From UBA2336 sp964419145 (lineage in GTDB: Bacteria > Bacteroidota > Bacteroidia > Cytophagales > Cyclobacteriaceae): 64,000 bases of DNA. The stretch spans positions 186,001 to 250,000 of the forward strand of contig CAYQOM010000001.1 of NCBI GenBank assembly GCA_964419145.1, in the 5' to 3' direction. This document shows positions 17,382 to 25,897 of this stretch, one piece after another. Within the stretch, counting starts at the first letter, position 1, and the number at the start of each line of letters is the position of its first letter. A model generated the notes under the pieces. That model was not told the origin of the DNA. It saw only the letters and a list, made by a program, of their open reading frames with translations, and ran no database searches. The translations under genes and the position numbers were made by a program.

Positions 17382-17663
17382 TTATAAAATCTTGGCATCA
17401 ATTCCTGCTTCACAAATGGCATCACGCATGGGCTTTAGAAAATCGAACGTACCGTTTTTCACCGTACATTTTCCCCGGTAATGAATAATCCAGGTGCATT
17501 GTTCAGCCTGCTCGATGGAATGCTTGCATACTTTAATCAACGTATCAATAACGTGCTCAAACGTGTTGAAGTCGTCATTGAACACAACCAACGCCATTAA
17601 CTCAGTGGTCTCGGTTACTTCGAGCACATCGGTTAATATTTCCTCCTGATACGTATTTCGCAT
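17382..17663 (-). CDS. clpS: ClpS, adaptor of the Clp protease
   Basis: A 93-residue ClpS: VVFNDDFNTFEHVIDTLIKVC, the loop and helix that bind N-degron substrates, then CTWIIHYRGKCTVKNG. ClpS delivers proteins with destabilising N-terminal residues to the ClpA/ClpC unfoldase; a clpC gene is found in this window at 42223. The first 20 residues are an acidic N-terminal extension, normal for the family. Confidence 0.93.
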   Translation of the reverse strand: MRNTYQEEILTDVLEVTETTELMALVVFNDDFNTFEHVIDTLIKVCKHSIEQAEQCTWIIHYRGKCTVKNGTFDFLKPMRDAICEAGIDAKIL

Positions 17664-17785
17664 TTGGTTGATTGAATTACCGCAAAATTAACACAAATGA
17701 GCGTCTCTTAAAACCTGATACACTATGCAAAGGTTTGATTTGGATTTCCGCGTAATTCCCCATTTTTTGCATCAAACTATCGCTC

Positions 17786-19246
17786 ATGACGCCCACACTG
17801 GTTATCAGCATCATTTCCGTCTATTTTCTTGTGTTGATTCTGATCTCGTGGTTTACCTCGCGCGGAGCCGATACGCACACGTTTTTCACGGCCAACCGCC
17901 AATCGCCCTGGTATTTGGTGGCTTTTGGTATGATTGGCGCCTCCCTTTCTGGTGTTACCTTCATTTCAGTTCCGGGCAACGTAGGAAAAATCGGGTTTGG
18001 CTATTTTCAGGTGGTACTCGGGTACTTATTGGGCTACTGGGCCATCATCGGCATTTTAATGCCTTTATATTATAGACTCAACCTCATCTCCATTTATACC
18101 TACCTCGAACAACGATTCGACTTTTGGTCGTATAAAACCGGTGCATTCTTTTTTATGGTATCGCGCACCATTGGCTCCTCGTTGCGTTTGTACCTCGCTG
18201 CTACCGTGCTGCAATTGTTTTTGTTCGATGCGTGGAACATTCCGTTTTATGTAACCGTAGCCACCACCATTGTGCTCATTTGGTTGTACACGAATAAGGG
18301 CGGCATCAAAACCATTGTATGGACCGATACCTTTCAGACTTTCTTTCTCGTTTCTGCGGTTGTGATTGCTGTATGGCAAATCGCCTCACGCCTCGGACTT
18401 TCTTTTTCGGAAATGGTAGATGCGATTGAACAAAGTCGGTATTCACAGATCTTCTATTTCGATGATGTGAACTCGCCCATGTATTTCTGGAAACAGTTTA
18501 TTGGCGGAGCATTTATTGCGCTTACCATGACGGGCATGGATCAGGAGATCATGCAGAAGAACCTCACCTGTAAAACATTAGGCGAAGCACAAAAGAACAT
18601 GTTCTGGTTTAGCCTTACGCTGGTGTTTGTAAACCTGTTATTTCTCGCCCTGGGTGCACTCCTTTATTTATATGCGGAACAACATGCTTTTTCCATTCCG
18701 GCTGTAAGCGATGAATTATTTCCTTACCTCGCGCTGAATGAATTTAGTTTAGTGGTGGGCGTTTTTTTCATCCTGGGCATTACCGCATCTTCTTACGCCA
18801 GTGCCGATTCGGCATTGGCAGGATTGACTACTTCCTTTTGTATTGATTTTCTAAACTTCAAAAACAAACCTGAAGTAACACGTAAACGCCAGAAGCTGAT
18901 GGTGCACATCGGGTTTTCGTTGTTGTTCCTCATTATCATTCTCATCTTTAAAGAAGTGAACGACCGCTCGGTGATTGATGCCGTGCTTGGAGTTGCGGGT
19001 TACACGTACGGTCCCCTGCTCGGTTTGTTTGCCTTTGGACTATTCACGAAGCGCCAGGTGCGCGACAGAATCGTACCGGTTGTTTGCCTGCTCTCTCCTG
19101 CCATTTCCTACTTGTTGAGTGTAAATTCGAAGGCTTGGTTCAATGGTTATGTATTCAGTTTTGAAATTTTACTAGTGAACGGAATCATCACATTCATGGG
19201 ATTGTGGTTGATCTCCAACAAATCTGAAAAAACACAAACCCTGTAA
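17786..19246 (+). CDS. Sodium:solute symporter family transporter
   Basis: A 486-residue integral membrane protein with about 13 predicted membrane segments and the SSF pattern: SWFTSRGADTHTFFTANRQSPWYLVAFGMIGASLSGVTFISVPG near the N-terminus, GMDQEIMQKNLTCKTLGEAQKNM in the middle, and ASSYASADSALAGLTTSF for the conserved helix. SSF proteins couple sodium entry to uptake of sugars, amino acids or sialic acid; the substrate here cannot be told. It is a single-gene unit. Confidence 0.92.
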   Translation: MTPTLVISIISVYFLVLILISWFTSRGADTHTFFTANRQSPWYLVAFGMIGASLSGVTFISVPGNVGKIGFGYFQVVLGYLLGYWAIIGILMPLYYRLNLISIYTYLEQRFDFWSYKTGAFFFMVSRTIGSSLRLYLAATVLQLFLFDAWNIPFYVTVATTIVLIWLYTNKGGIKTIVWTDTFQTFFLVSAVVIAVWQIASRLGLSFSEMVDAIEQSRYSQIFYFDDVNSPMYFWKQFIGGAFIALTMTGMDQEIMQKNLTCKTLGEAQKNMFWFSLTLVFVNLLFLALGALLYLYAEQHAFSIPAVSDELFPYLALNEFSLVVGVFFILGITASSYASADSALAGLTTSFCIDFLNFKNKPEVTRKRQKLMVHIGFSLLFLIIILIFKEVNDRSVIDAVLGVAGYTYGPLLGLFAFGLFTKRQVRDRIVPVVCLLSPAISYLLSVNSKAWFNGYVFSFEILLVNGIITFMGLWLISNKSEKTQTL

Positions 19247-19319
19247 AAAGGAAAAGGCCACCCCGTTTGGAAGTGACCTTAACCCGATTAAAACCAACCC
19301 CACGTTGGTGTTGCTCTTT

Positions 19320-19343
19320 GCTGCAATTGCAGCGTTATTTTTT
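19320..19343 (+). terminator. Possible terminator after the SSF transporter
   Basis: The palindrome GCTGCAATTGCAGC (19320-19333) is followed by GTTATTTTTTT. The stem is short and the T-run overlaps the last codons of the convergent gene, so this is tentative. Confidence 0.35.
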
Positions 19344-19643
19344 TACGTAGCGATACACTTCAACCGCATCACCTTTTTTGATACGAATCGTATATTCACC
19401 AAATTTTACATCACAGAAATCGATGATCATTTTCCGTTTCTCCAGCTTATGCGTAGTAACCAGATCACCGTTTGAATAATACACTTCAACCGTTGCCCCC
19501 ACGAGTTTTCTTTCAGCCTTAAAGACGAAGAGATTTTTGTACTTCGATGGCACTACATCCACCGCTTCATCCAGCGGAGAAGCCTGAACTGCCGAAGCAG
19601 TCAGAAGAGCCAGTACAAACAGAGACTTGAAGAGGGTTTTCAT
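19335..19643 (-). CDS. Small secreted beta-sandwich-like protein of unknown function
   Basis: The ATG at 19643 (MKTLFKSLFVLALLTASAVQA) gives a signal peptide with an AQA-like cleavage site; the upstream start at 19679 would precede it with 12 unlikely residues. The mature part, about 80 residues, alternates strands (VEVYYSNGDLVTTHKLEKRKMIIDF, GEYTIRIKKGDAVEVYRYVKK) and resembles the Ig-like C-terminal domains of Bacteroidota secreted proteins, though it is short to be a type IX sorting domain. No function is recognised. Confidence 0.65.
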   Translation of the reverse strand: MKTLFKSLFVLALLTASAVQASPLDEAVDVVPSKYKNLFVFKAERKLVGATVEVYYSNGDLVTTHKLEKRKMIIDFCDVKFGEYTIRIKKGDAVEVYRYVKK

Positions 19644-19780
19644 GGGTCTTAACCATTTGTTTGGATAACCATATGCCAACCCCGTGCCCTTTACAAAAAG
19701 TGCGTTTTCAGGCTGATTTCGAGGATGCCAATTCCAATTCTTCCAATTTTGGGAAGGGTGATTCCAAATTCTGACCCCGA

Positions 19781-20125
19781 TCAGAGCAATTCCTTCGATG
19801 GATCCCAGAATAGATCGCTGAAGTGTGTGATTTTGTCGTTGATTACCTCCACGCCTTCTTTCTCCAACAGGCGTTGCATGGTGGTAGGTGTTTTGAAATG
19901 AACTTTTCCGGTGAGCAGGCCTTTGCTATTCACCACGCGATGCGCGGGTACACCCTTTGGTGCACCATGCATGGCCCAACCTACCATGCGGGCGCTCATG
20001 CGCGTACCCAGGTAATGGGCAATGGCTCCGTAGCTGGTTACACGTCCTTTCGGAACGAGTTTCACTACCTCGTACACATCTTCAAAAAAATTTTCGGCTT
20101 TTGCCGTCTTTTTCTTACCTGCCAT
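19781..20125 (-). CDS. Alkyltransferase-like DNA-binding protein (MGMT fold, no active-site cysteine)
   Basis: Residues 10-90 form the DNA-binding domain of O6-alkylguanine DNA alkyltransferases: VPKGRVTSYGAIAHYLG, then the arginine finger region SARMVGWAM and the active-site loop. The loop reads PAHRV at 60-64, where true methyltransferases have PCHRV, so alkyl transfer is not possible. Such ATL proteins bind alkylated bases and hand the lesion to nucleotide excision repair. The ATG at 20125 is chosen because the longer frame to 20194 runs into the divergent gene at 20173. Confidence 0.85.
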   Translation of the reverse strand: MAGKKKTAKAENFFEDVYEVVKLVPKGRVTSYGAIAHYLGTRMSARMVGWAMHGAPKGVPAHRVVNSKGLLTGKVHFKTPTTMQRLLEKEGVEVINDKITHFSDLFWDPSKELL

Positions 20126-20146
20126 GCGATGCACCGGTGATCTTAC

Positions 20147-20154
20147 TAACTTTG
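20147..20154 (+). promoter_or_regulatory. Candidate -7 box for the gene at 20173
   Basis: TAACTTTG matches TAnnTTTG and lies 18 bases before the TTG start. No clear TTTG was found at the -33 distance. Confidence 0.35.
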
Positions 20155-20172
20155 CAGACCAAAATTTAAACC

Positions 20173-21714
20173 TTGAAGAAGCTAAGATACACATATCTTC
20201 TCCTCTTGCTCATTTCCTTCTGCTCGTTAGGCCAGAACGGTCATGACATTATTTTTCCCAATCTTACCGGATGGAACACCTTACAGGAAGGAAAAGAATT
20301 TAGCTTTCGGGTAACCGCTTATCCTGACCTGCCTGCAGTTTCTTTCTCCATTGTAGATACAGAACCGCTCGGCTTTCAGTTCGATTCCACCGGAAATTTT
20401 TCATGGACGCCTTCCTTCGATCTGGTTAACCGGGTTGAACTCTCGAAAGAATTTCCAATAATCTTTCAAGCCAATTGGGCCGATGGCAATCGTGTTCGGC
20501 AAACCATTGTATTCACGGTGCAACATACCAACCGGCCACCCCAAATTGATGAGTTGCCGATTTTTTATGTGAAGCAATCCACCCGCAACAGCTACCAGGT
20601 TGCCAGTGAATTTGTGAATGATCCCGATGGCGATCCGGTGGTGTTCAAACCCATCCCCTCGCAAATGCCGGAAGGAATGAACGTTACTTCGCAAGGGCAA
20701 ATCAATTGGGCACCTTCCAGAAACCAATTCAACGCGCTGCGAAATAACCCAATGGTGTTGGAATTCATTGTACAAGATCAACCCTCAAAAGAAGAAGCAG
20801 TTGGTAAAGTTCGCATTGCACAAACACAGCTTGACCTGCCACCAGAAATTTTGATTGTACCGGGCGACAGCAGTTTTTCCATTAAGGAAGATGAAACGCT
20901 CAACTTAAAATTATACATCTCCGATCCTAATGGTGATGACAATGTACGCAGTGCGGGTTTTGTTTCGTCCGACTCTCGCGTAGGACAAACTGCGTTAAAA
21001 GAAAATACACCCCTACAATTTGAATTTATCTGGGAACCCGGATATGATTTTGTAGATGATGTAAAAAAGAAACAGGGCGTGGAGCTCATGTTCTTTGCCT
21101 TGGATAATTCGGCCAATCGTGTTCAGCGAAAAATTACCATTACCGTTAATGATGCCGAAAACCTGGCCGAGAAAGACGGACTGCAATTTCAAAAATATTC
21201 GGCTAACCTGATGGTTGCCGGTGAATTGCTGCGCACGTTGGATGAGAATCAGAAAAAACTGAATGACGATTACAAGCGCGCCAAGAAAGGAAAGCGCAAG
21301 CGCTCCATGGTGAACGCATCGCTCGGTGCGGTAACCGGTCTTTCACCTACCGTACTCGAAACCGATCAATCAAAGATTGTGTCAACCGTGGGAGGAACCA
21401 CCGTGTTAACCTTGAATACCTTGGAAGCAACTGAAGTCATCGGCAAGTCGAAGGATGACATCATGGATAAAATCAAGATCAATGTCGACATCCGTAACCG
21501 GGTGCAAAGTGCAGGTGATGAATTTGCGCGCAAATATGCTTCGAAAACTGCCCGAAGAAGCCTTGATTTTGAAAAAGACATAGACAAGCTACGTTTAGTA
21601 CTGAACGATCAGCGCATTGTACTGCTGGAGTTGGATGCCTATAGAAAAGGAGCACAGCAGTTCAGCACAAAAGACGTGAAACGCTACTTCCCGGATTTTA
21701 CGGAGGAAAATTGA
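20173..21714 (+). CDS. Secreted protein with cadherin/Ig-like repeats
   Basis: A 513-residue protein. The only start before the signal peptide (MKKLRYTYLLLLLISFCSLGQ) is a TTG at 20173. Residues about 25-320 contain three cadherin- or putative-Ig-like modules, each with the pattern of DPDGD or DPNGDD and a W-x-P strand (FSWTPSFDLVNRV, INWAPSRNQFNAL, FIWEPGYDFVDDV). The C-terminal 170 residues are rich in lysine and predicted helical. It is likely an extracellular or periplasmic binding/structural protein. Partner and function unknown; the gene stands alone before tRNA-Ser. Confidence 0.75.
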   Translation: MKKLRYTYLLLLLISFCSLGQNGHDIIFPNLTGWNTLQEGKEFSFRVTAYPDLPAVSFSIVDTEPLGFQFDSTGNFSWTPSFDLVNRVELSKEFPIIFQANWADGNRVRQTIVFTVQHTNRPPQIDELPIFYVKQSTRNSYQVASEFVNDPDGDPVVFKPIPSQMPEGMNVTSQGQINWAPSRNQFNALRNNPMVLEFIVQDQPSKEEAVGKVRIAQTQLDLPPEILIVPGDSSFSIKEDETLNLKLYISDPNGDDNVRSAGFVSSDSRVGQTALKENTPLQFEFIWEPGYDFVDDVKKKQGVELMFFALDNSANRVQRKITITVNDAENLAEKDGLQFQKYSANLMVAGELLRTLDENQKKLNDDYKRAKKGKRKRSMVNASLGAVTGLSPTVLETDQSKIVSTVGGTTVLTLNTLEATEVIGKSKDDIMDKIKINVDIRNRVQSAGDEFARKYASKTARRSLDFEKDIDKLRLVLNDQRIVLLELDAYRKGAQQFSTKDVKRYFPDFTEEN

Positions 21715-21789
21715 CGCTTCTTTTGGCGACTGTTTTGCCAAATTGGTTTAAACCAATACATTTGCAATCCCAAAATTTAACCGAAACAC

Positions 21790-21876
21790 AGAGGAGTGGC
21801 AGAGCGGTTGAATGCATCGGTCTTGAAAACCGACAGCCCTTCACGGGGCTCGGGGGTTCGAATCCCTCCTCCTCTG
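21790..21876 (+). tRNA. tRNA-Ser (anticodon TGA)
   Basis: Acceptor arms AGAGGAG (21790-21796) and CTCCTCT (21869-21875) pair fully. The D arm is GCAGAGCGGTTGAATGC, the anticodon stem is TCGGT/ACCGA with anticodon TGA at 21824-21826, there is a long variable arm AGCCCTTCACGGGGCT typical of class II tRNA, and the T loop is TTCGAAT. The discriminator is G at 21876 and CCA is not encoded. Confidence 0.96.
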
Positions 21877-21888
21877 CATAAGCAAACA

Positions 21889-21911
21889 AATCCCGCGAAA
21901 GCGGGATTTTT
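21889..21911 (+). terminator. Terminator after tRNA-Ser
   Basis: AATCCCGC (21889-21896), loop GAAA and GCGGGATT (21901-21908) form a stable hairpin followed by TTTTG. Confidence 0.85.
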
Positions 21912-21952
21912 GTTGGTACAAAGAATCAAGTCATTTTGCTTCCCTGTATGGA

Positions 21953-23065
21953 TTATTGTCGGGGAAAGTGCACATCCCAATAATCCCGATTGTACCTAAT
22001 TTTTGATGTATCCCACTCATCCTCACTGACATCAATCCGCTTAACATCAGAGAGGTGGATGTTCTTTACGATAATCACATTGGTATTTCTGAACAGTTGT
22101 CGCTTTCCATGTAACTTGAATGTATTTTCCCGATCTCCCCGAATCAGGTATGGGAAATAATAGTTATTCACCTTTTTATACAATATGTCGTAAGTAAAAG
22201 AAGATGTTTCCAGGGTATGCCGCACAATCGCATAGGTCCGATGGGCTATAAAGATTTTTCCACGATAGTATGCTGGAGTAATGCCATAGCCCGTAATTTT
22301 AGTTGTAGGCTTAGGCAATTCATACTGGATAACGAAAACAGTATCGTCATCATAAACAGAAACATCCTGCCGTTGAAACTGAAATTTATCCCAATGTTCT
22401 CGATTGAAAATTCCACGTGCTGCCTGATCGGTGATAAGATCCACACTATACATTTCATTGGAGGGCCAGTAGGTGTACCCCACTGGTGTAAGCGGATCTA
22501 TTCCCGTTTCCCGCTTTTCGAGGATTTTGAACTTCTTACGCGAATTGCCATAATAACCTTCATAATGCCCGAGTAAAATGGTTTCCAGTGTATAATCGGA
22601 TTGCCTGATCGAATCATGGTTTGTTATAATGGAGTATAACTCCAGGTTGAACGGTTGCTGACAGTAATTTCTTGAAACAGCATTCAGGGCTTCATCAAGG
22701 ATTTCAGTCGGACTGGAGATGGTGGAAACGACTGAAATTTCATCCAGCAGTGTGCTATCCTGAGACAGAGACAAAACCAGGTCTTTGTTCGTGGCAATAC
22801 TATCCAGGGAAAAAGTTTTGCTTCTATACCCAATACAGGAAACCCGTATGCTGGTATGAGCAAATTCATGTGGAATAATCAACTCAAATACACCTTTGGC
22901 ATTACACGCAGTACCCAGGGCTGTTCCTGTTACCACGATACTGGCATATGGAATAGGCTCTTGATTGACGGCATCCACCAACCGGCCCGTTAAATGAATG
23001 TTTCTCCCCTGACTAAAAGCAAGTTGAACGATGAGGAAAAGAATTATGGTAACATGTTGTTTCAT
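21953..23065 (-). CDS. Secreted carboxypeptidase-regulatory-like domain protein
   Basis: From the ATG at 23065 (MKQHVTIILFLIVQLAFSQG) this 370-residue protein has a signal peptide, a carboxypeptidase-regulatory-like domain at about 22-100 (LTGRLVDAVNQEPIPYASIVV), and a C-terminal domain like that of the protein at 14283-15500. The longer frame to 23080 adds five residues before the signal peptide and is less likely. Function unknown; probably periplasmic or surface-exposed. Confidence 0.82.
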   Translation of the reverse strand: MKQHVTIILFLIVQLAFSQGRNIHLTGRLVDAVNQEPIPYASIVVTGTALGTACNAKGVFELIIPHEFAHTSIRVSCIGYRSKTFSLDSIATNKDLVLSLSQDSTLLDEISVVSTISSPTEILDEALNAVSRNYCQQPFNLELYSIITNHDSIRQSDYTLETILLGHYEGYYGNSRKKFKILEKRETGIDPLTPVGYTYWPSNEMYSVDLITDQAARGIFNREHWDKFQFQRQDVSVYDDDTVFVIQYELPKPTTKITGYGITPAYYRGKIFIAHRTYAIVRHTLETSSFTYDILYKKVNNYYFPYLIRGDRENTFKLHGKRQLFRNTNVIIVKNIHLSDVKRIDVSEDEWDTSKIRYNRDYWDVHFPRQ

Positions 23066-23185
23066 AACCAAGTATGGCAATGATGTTCAGCAGTCGGCAT
23101 GAAACCCTAAAGTAACGGACAATTCTGAAAACAATATCCCCTTCTCCCTGTTTTACAGAAGTAAATTTTAACTCAAACTATCATT

Positions 23186-23599
23186 ATGCTATCTCAACTT
23201 GTCTACGTAAGCAATCGAAAACCCAATTGCACACCGGCTGAAATCGAAAACATTCTCACGGCTTGTAAAAAGAACAATCCTCCGTTAAACATTACCGGAG
23301 TATTGCTGTATTCCGATACCAAGTTTATTCAACTGGTTGAAGGCGAGGCGAAAGTGATCATGGACTTGTACGATAAAATCAAAAAAGATGCCCGGCATTC
23401 CAATCCGATGATGATCTCGTATAACCCTATCAAAGAAAAATCATTCCCCAGCTGGCACATGGGATCGAAAGATATTTCAAGTGGCGTTCAGTTTAAGACC
23501 GACATTTCCGAAGATGACAAAAAAGTATTTGACCAGATATTAACCGGCCAGGAAGAAAGCGGCCAACGCGTGCTGAATTTATTGCGGAAATTCTTCTGA
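23186..23599 (+). CDS. BLUF-domain blue-light photoreceptor
   Basis: A 137-residue protein made almost entirely of one BLUF domain, a flavin-binding blue-light sensor. Key photochemical residues are in place: Y7 (QLVYVSN), N31 before ITGVLLY, Q49 in FIQLVEG, and W90 in SFPSWHMG. There is no fused output domain such as EAL or GGDEF, so it belongs to the short BLUF proteins that signal through protein-protein contact. The last 35 residues are a helical cap. It is a single-gene unit followed by a strong terminator; no partner is apparent nearby. Confidence 0.93.
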   Translation: MLSQLVYVSNRKPNCTPAEIENILTACKKNNPPLNITGVLLYSDTKFIQLVEGEAKVIMDLYDKIKKDARHSNPMMISYNPIKEKSFPSWHMGSKDISSGVQFKTDISEDDKKVFDQILTGQEESGQRVLNLLRKFF

Positions 23600-23624
23600 T
23601 CGCTTTCCGTATGCAACATGACAA

Positions 23625-23652
23625 AGAAATCCCGCGTATGCGGGATTTCTTG
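23625..23652. terminator. Bidirectional terminator between the BLUF gene and the acyltransferase gene
   Basis: AGAAATCCCGC (23625-23635) and GCGGGATTTCT (23640-23650) enclose a four-base loop. T-rich sequence follows on the plus side and the acyltransferase gene ends just beyond, so it can serve both convergent genes. Confidence 0.75.
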
Positions 23653-23653
23653 T

Positions 23654-24718
23654 TTATGGTTGCTCCTCAGCGCGTTTACTTTGACGCACTTTCAGCCCAA
23701 ACAACGGCCTCACCCATTTTAACCTCCGGATGATTTCAAACGAAGCAAAACATCCGGCCAACGTAAATACCAGCACCAGTACAAACTGCAACTGAACAGG
23801 TATTGTCCATTGAAACACAAGGTGCGAACCGAGATACAAAAAAATCATGTGCACGATGTACACCGGGTAGGCTGCTTCGCTCAAATAGGTTAATGCCTTG
23901 CCCGGTTTGTTTAAGTACAAACTACCAAATGCAAGCACAGTTAAAATCCAACTGAACGATTCAACTACAACCGAATAATCAGGTGTGCGCATAATCAAAT
24001 AAAATACGCGAACCACAAACAGGCTTATAGCCACCAACAGGAACAACCACCGCCATCGCTGAATCATCTGCCAGAAGGCTTCTCCGCTCAACACAAAACA
24101 GTACCCGAAAAAGAAAGCCAGCAAACCCAAAAAGAATCCGTGCCAGGTCATGGCATAGAGTTCAAACGGCACCGGCTTCAGTAGGGCTACTTCTGCATAA
24201 AAGAAGGCGACTACCACCAGCAACCCCAACGGATGGCGCAACACAGCCTGAATGGTGCGTACCACCTTGCTGTTTTCGTTGTGCTTCAGGTAAAACAACA
24301 ACGGGGAAAGCACCAGCACGTACACAAAAATATTTCCGAGAAACCACAGGTGACCGGGATCCCACGTGTAAGTTAGCGGCACGTTAAAATGGTAACGCAG
24401 TATCAACAGGTGTATCGGCACAATGGCAAACATGCCAAACACAAAAGGCAGCAAAATGCGTTGTGCACGTTCGGTAATCAGTTGTTTCCAGTTACGTTTT
24501 TGCATGGCAAAGTACACGCCCATGCCCGACACAAAAAACAACAACGGTATGCGCCAGATGTTGATCACCATCATGGGTGTCCACAAGGCGGCCCAGGGTT
24601 CTTTGCTGGTGATGAATGCAATCATTCCTCCCCAGGGTTGAAAGCCAATGGCCACGTGATAAATAAGTAATAAGCCGATGGCGATTACACGAAGCCAGTC
24701 GATGTCGTAACGTCTCAT
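23654..24718 (-). CDS. Acyltransferase 3 family membrane protein
   Basis: A 354-residue protein with about ten membrane segments and the Acyl_transf_3 layout: RRYDIDWLRVIAIGLLLIYHVAIGF at the N-terminus with the conserved H21, then RIPLLFFVSGMGVYFAM and GHLWFLGNIFVYVL. Family members move acyl groups onto surface sugars or other small molecules. Substrate unknown. The gene stands alone upstream of a repeat cluster. Confidence 0.88.
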   Translation of the reverse strand: MRRYDIDWLRVIAIGLLLIYHVAIGFQPWGGMIAFITSKEPWAALWTPMMVINIWRIPLLFFVSGMGVYFAMQKRNWKQLITERAQRILLPFVFGMFAIVPIHLLILRYHFNVPLTYTWDPGHLWFLGNIFVYVLVLSPLLFYLKHNENSKVVRTIQAVLRHPLGLLVVVAFFYAEVALLKPVPFELYAMTWHGFFLGLLAFFFGYCFVLSGEAFWQMIQRWRWLFLLVAISLFVVRVFYLIMRTPDYSVVVESFSWILTVLAFGSLYLNKPGKALTYLSEAAYPVYIVHMIFLYLGSHLVFQWTIPVQLQFVLVLVFTLAGCFASFEIIRRLKWVRPLFGLKVRQSKRAEEQP

Positions 24719-24750
24719 TGTTTGTTTTGTTGGTTGTATTTTTTTAAATC

Positions 24751-24901
24751 GTCATTGCGAGGAGCGCAACTCAGTGTCTCGCATAACACAAAACTTACGC
24801 GTGACGAAGCAATCCCACAGTTACGTCACGAGAACTAGTTATTACGTTTTGGGATTGCTTCACTCCATCACACATCCCACGCTTCCGTTCGCAATGACGA
24901 T
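24751..24901. repeat. Intergenic inverted-repeat element, copy 1
   Basis: Starts with CGTCATTGCGAGGAGCG and ends with its near complement CGTTCGCAATGACG. Inside are GTGACGAAGCAATCCCA and GGGATTGCTTCA in opposite orientation, so the unit folds on itself. It has no convincing gene. The layout resembles a small non-autonomous repeat (MITE- or REP-like). Confidence 0.75.
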
Positions 24902-24933
24902 CAATATTTTTTATTTCTATCCATCAATAAGTA

Positions 24934-25108
24934 CCGTCATTGCGAGGAACGTTGCTGAACTTTTTCGATTTCACAAATCGTTCGCGTGACGAAGCAATCC
25001 CACCTTATATAATAAGAACGAATATGAAAATTGAGATTGCCTGCCTGTTCGGCAGACAGGCTTCGTCCCCCAATCGCTCACCCTTCCCTTCGCTCCTCGC
25101 AATGACGG
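24934..25108. repeat. Intergenic inverted-repeat element, copy 2
   Basis: Starts with CGTCATTGCGAGGAACG and ends with CGCTCCTCGCAATGACG at 25091-25107. It contains GTGACGAAGCAATCCCACC and, further on, GAGATTGCCTGCCTGTTCGG followed by its complement-like partner GGCAGACAGGC. It is the same family as copy 1, 32 bases away, and together they fill the 396-base gap between the acyltransferase and ankyrin genes. Confidence 0.75.
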
Positions 25109-25114
25109 GGAAAA

Positions 25115-25681
25115 TTATTTCAACATCCCCGCAATCTCCGGACGCGTCTTCTCAATGTACGCATAGTCCAGCTTCAACCCCATTGGGCCAAGCGACTGCT
25201 CCATCATGCCATACACATCCTTCAACTCACTGAACGGTCCGGCTACATTATCATGCGGAGTAGCACCATACGTATTCCGGATGGTCGTGTCGGCATTTTT
25301 TTCCAGCAGCATCTTTACAATCTCCGGGCGGCAAAAGAAGGCAGCCGTATGCAACGCAGTGGAACCATCGTTGTTCTGAAAGTTGATGTCGACACCCGCG
25401 TCCAGTAATAATTTAGCCGCTTCGGTTTTACCAAACACAGCCGCGCTGATCAACGGGCTCGACCCGCCAAACGGATCTTTGATATTCAAATCGCTGCCGG
25501 CTTCAATGTGTTGCTTCACCACAGCTATATTGTCGGTAAGCACAGCCGTATGCAAGTCCATATCCGGTGCGGCTGCCCCGGTTTTGGTTTCTTTGGTGCC
25601 GCATGCCGTGGCCAACAAAATCATAGCCCATAACGATACTTTGGTGATGGCGTGTAAGGTGTGAACAAGTGTTGTTTTCAT
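25115..25681 (-). CDS. Ankyrin-repeat lipoprotein
   Basis: From the ATG at 25681 the product has 188 residues, with a lipoprotein signal ending LLATACG (lipid-attached cysteine at about residue 27) and at least three ankyrin repeats (DLHTAVLTDNIAVVKQHIE, SPLISAAVFGKTEAAKLLLDAG, TALHTAAFFCRPEIVKMLLEKNA). Ankyrin repeats bind proteins. The protein is probably anchored to the outer or inner membrane. It diverges from the AraC/TPR regulator, which might control it, but no operator could be identified in the 216-base gap. Confidence 0.85.
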   Translation of the reverse strand: MKTTLVHTLHAITKVSLWAMILLATACGTKETKTGAAAPDMDLHTAVLTDNIAVVKQHIEAGSDLNIKDPFGGSSPLISAAVFGKTEAAKLLLDAGVDINFQNNDGSTALHTAAFFCRPEIVKMLLEKNADTTIRNTYGATPHDNVAGPFSELKDVYGMMEQSLGPMGLKLDYAYIEKTRPEIAGMLK

Positions 25682-25897
25682 ACAAGTTGGTGTTTTTGTT
25701 TTCGTAATTTGTTTTGACACAAAGTAACGGACACCCCCAGCGGCAGGCTAAACAACGCTGCGCACAAAACCATCAACCGTGCACCAATCGATATAAATTA
25801 TGACGCAACCCTATAAATTTTGATGCAAATCCCCCTGAACCGCTAACTTCGCAGCTGTAACACACGCATTTTATCACCAACCGCCCGCACCGTTTCC

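Noticed and set aside
24774..25233. Two open frames across the intergenic repeats
   Set aside because: They are read through the CGTCATTGCGAGG elements and have a composition unlike a protein.
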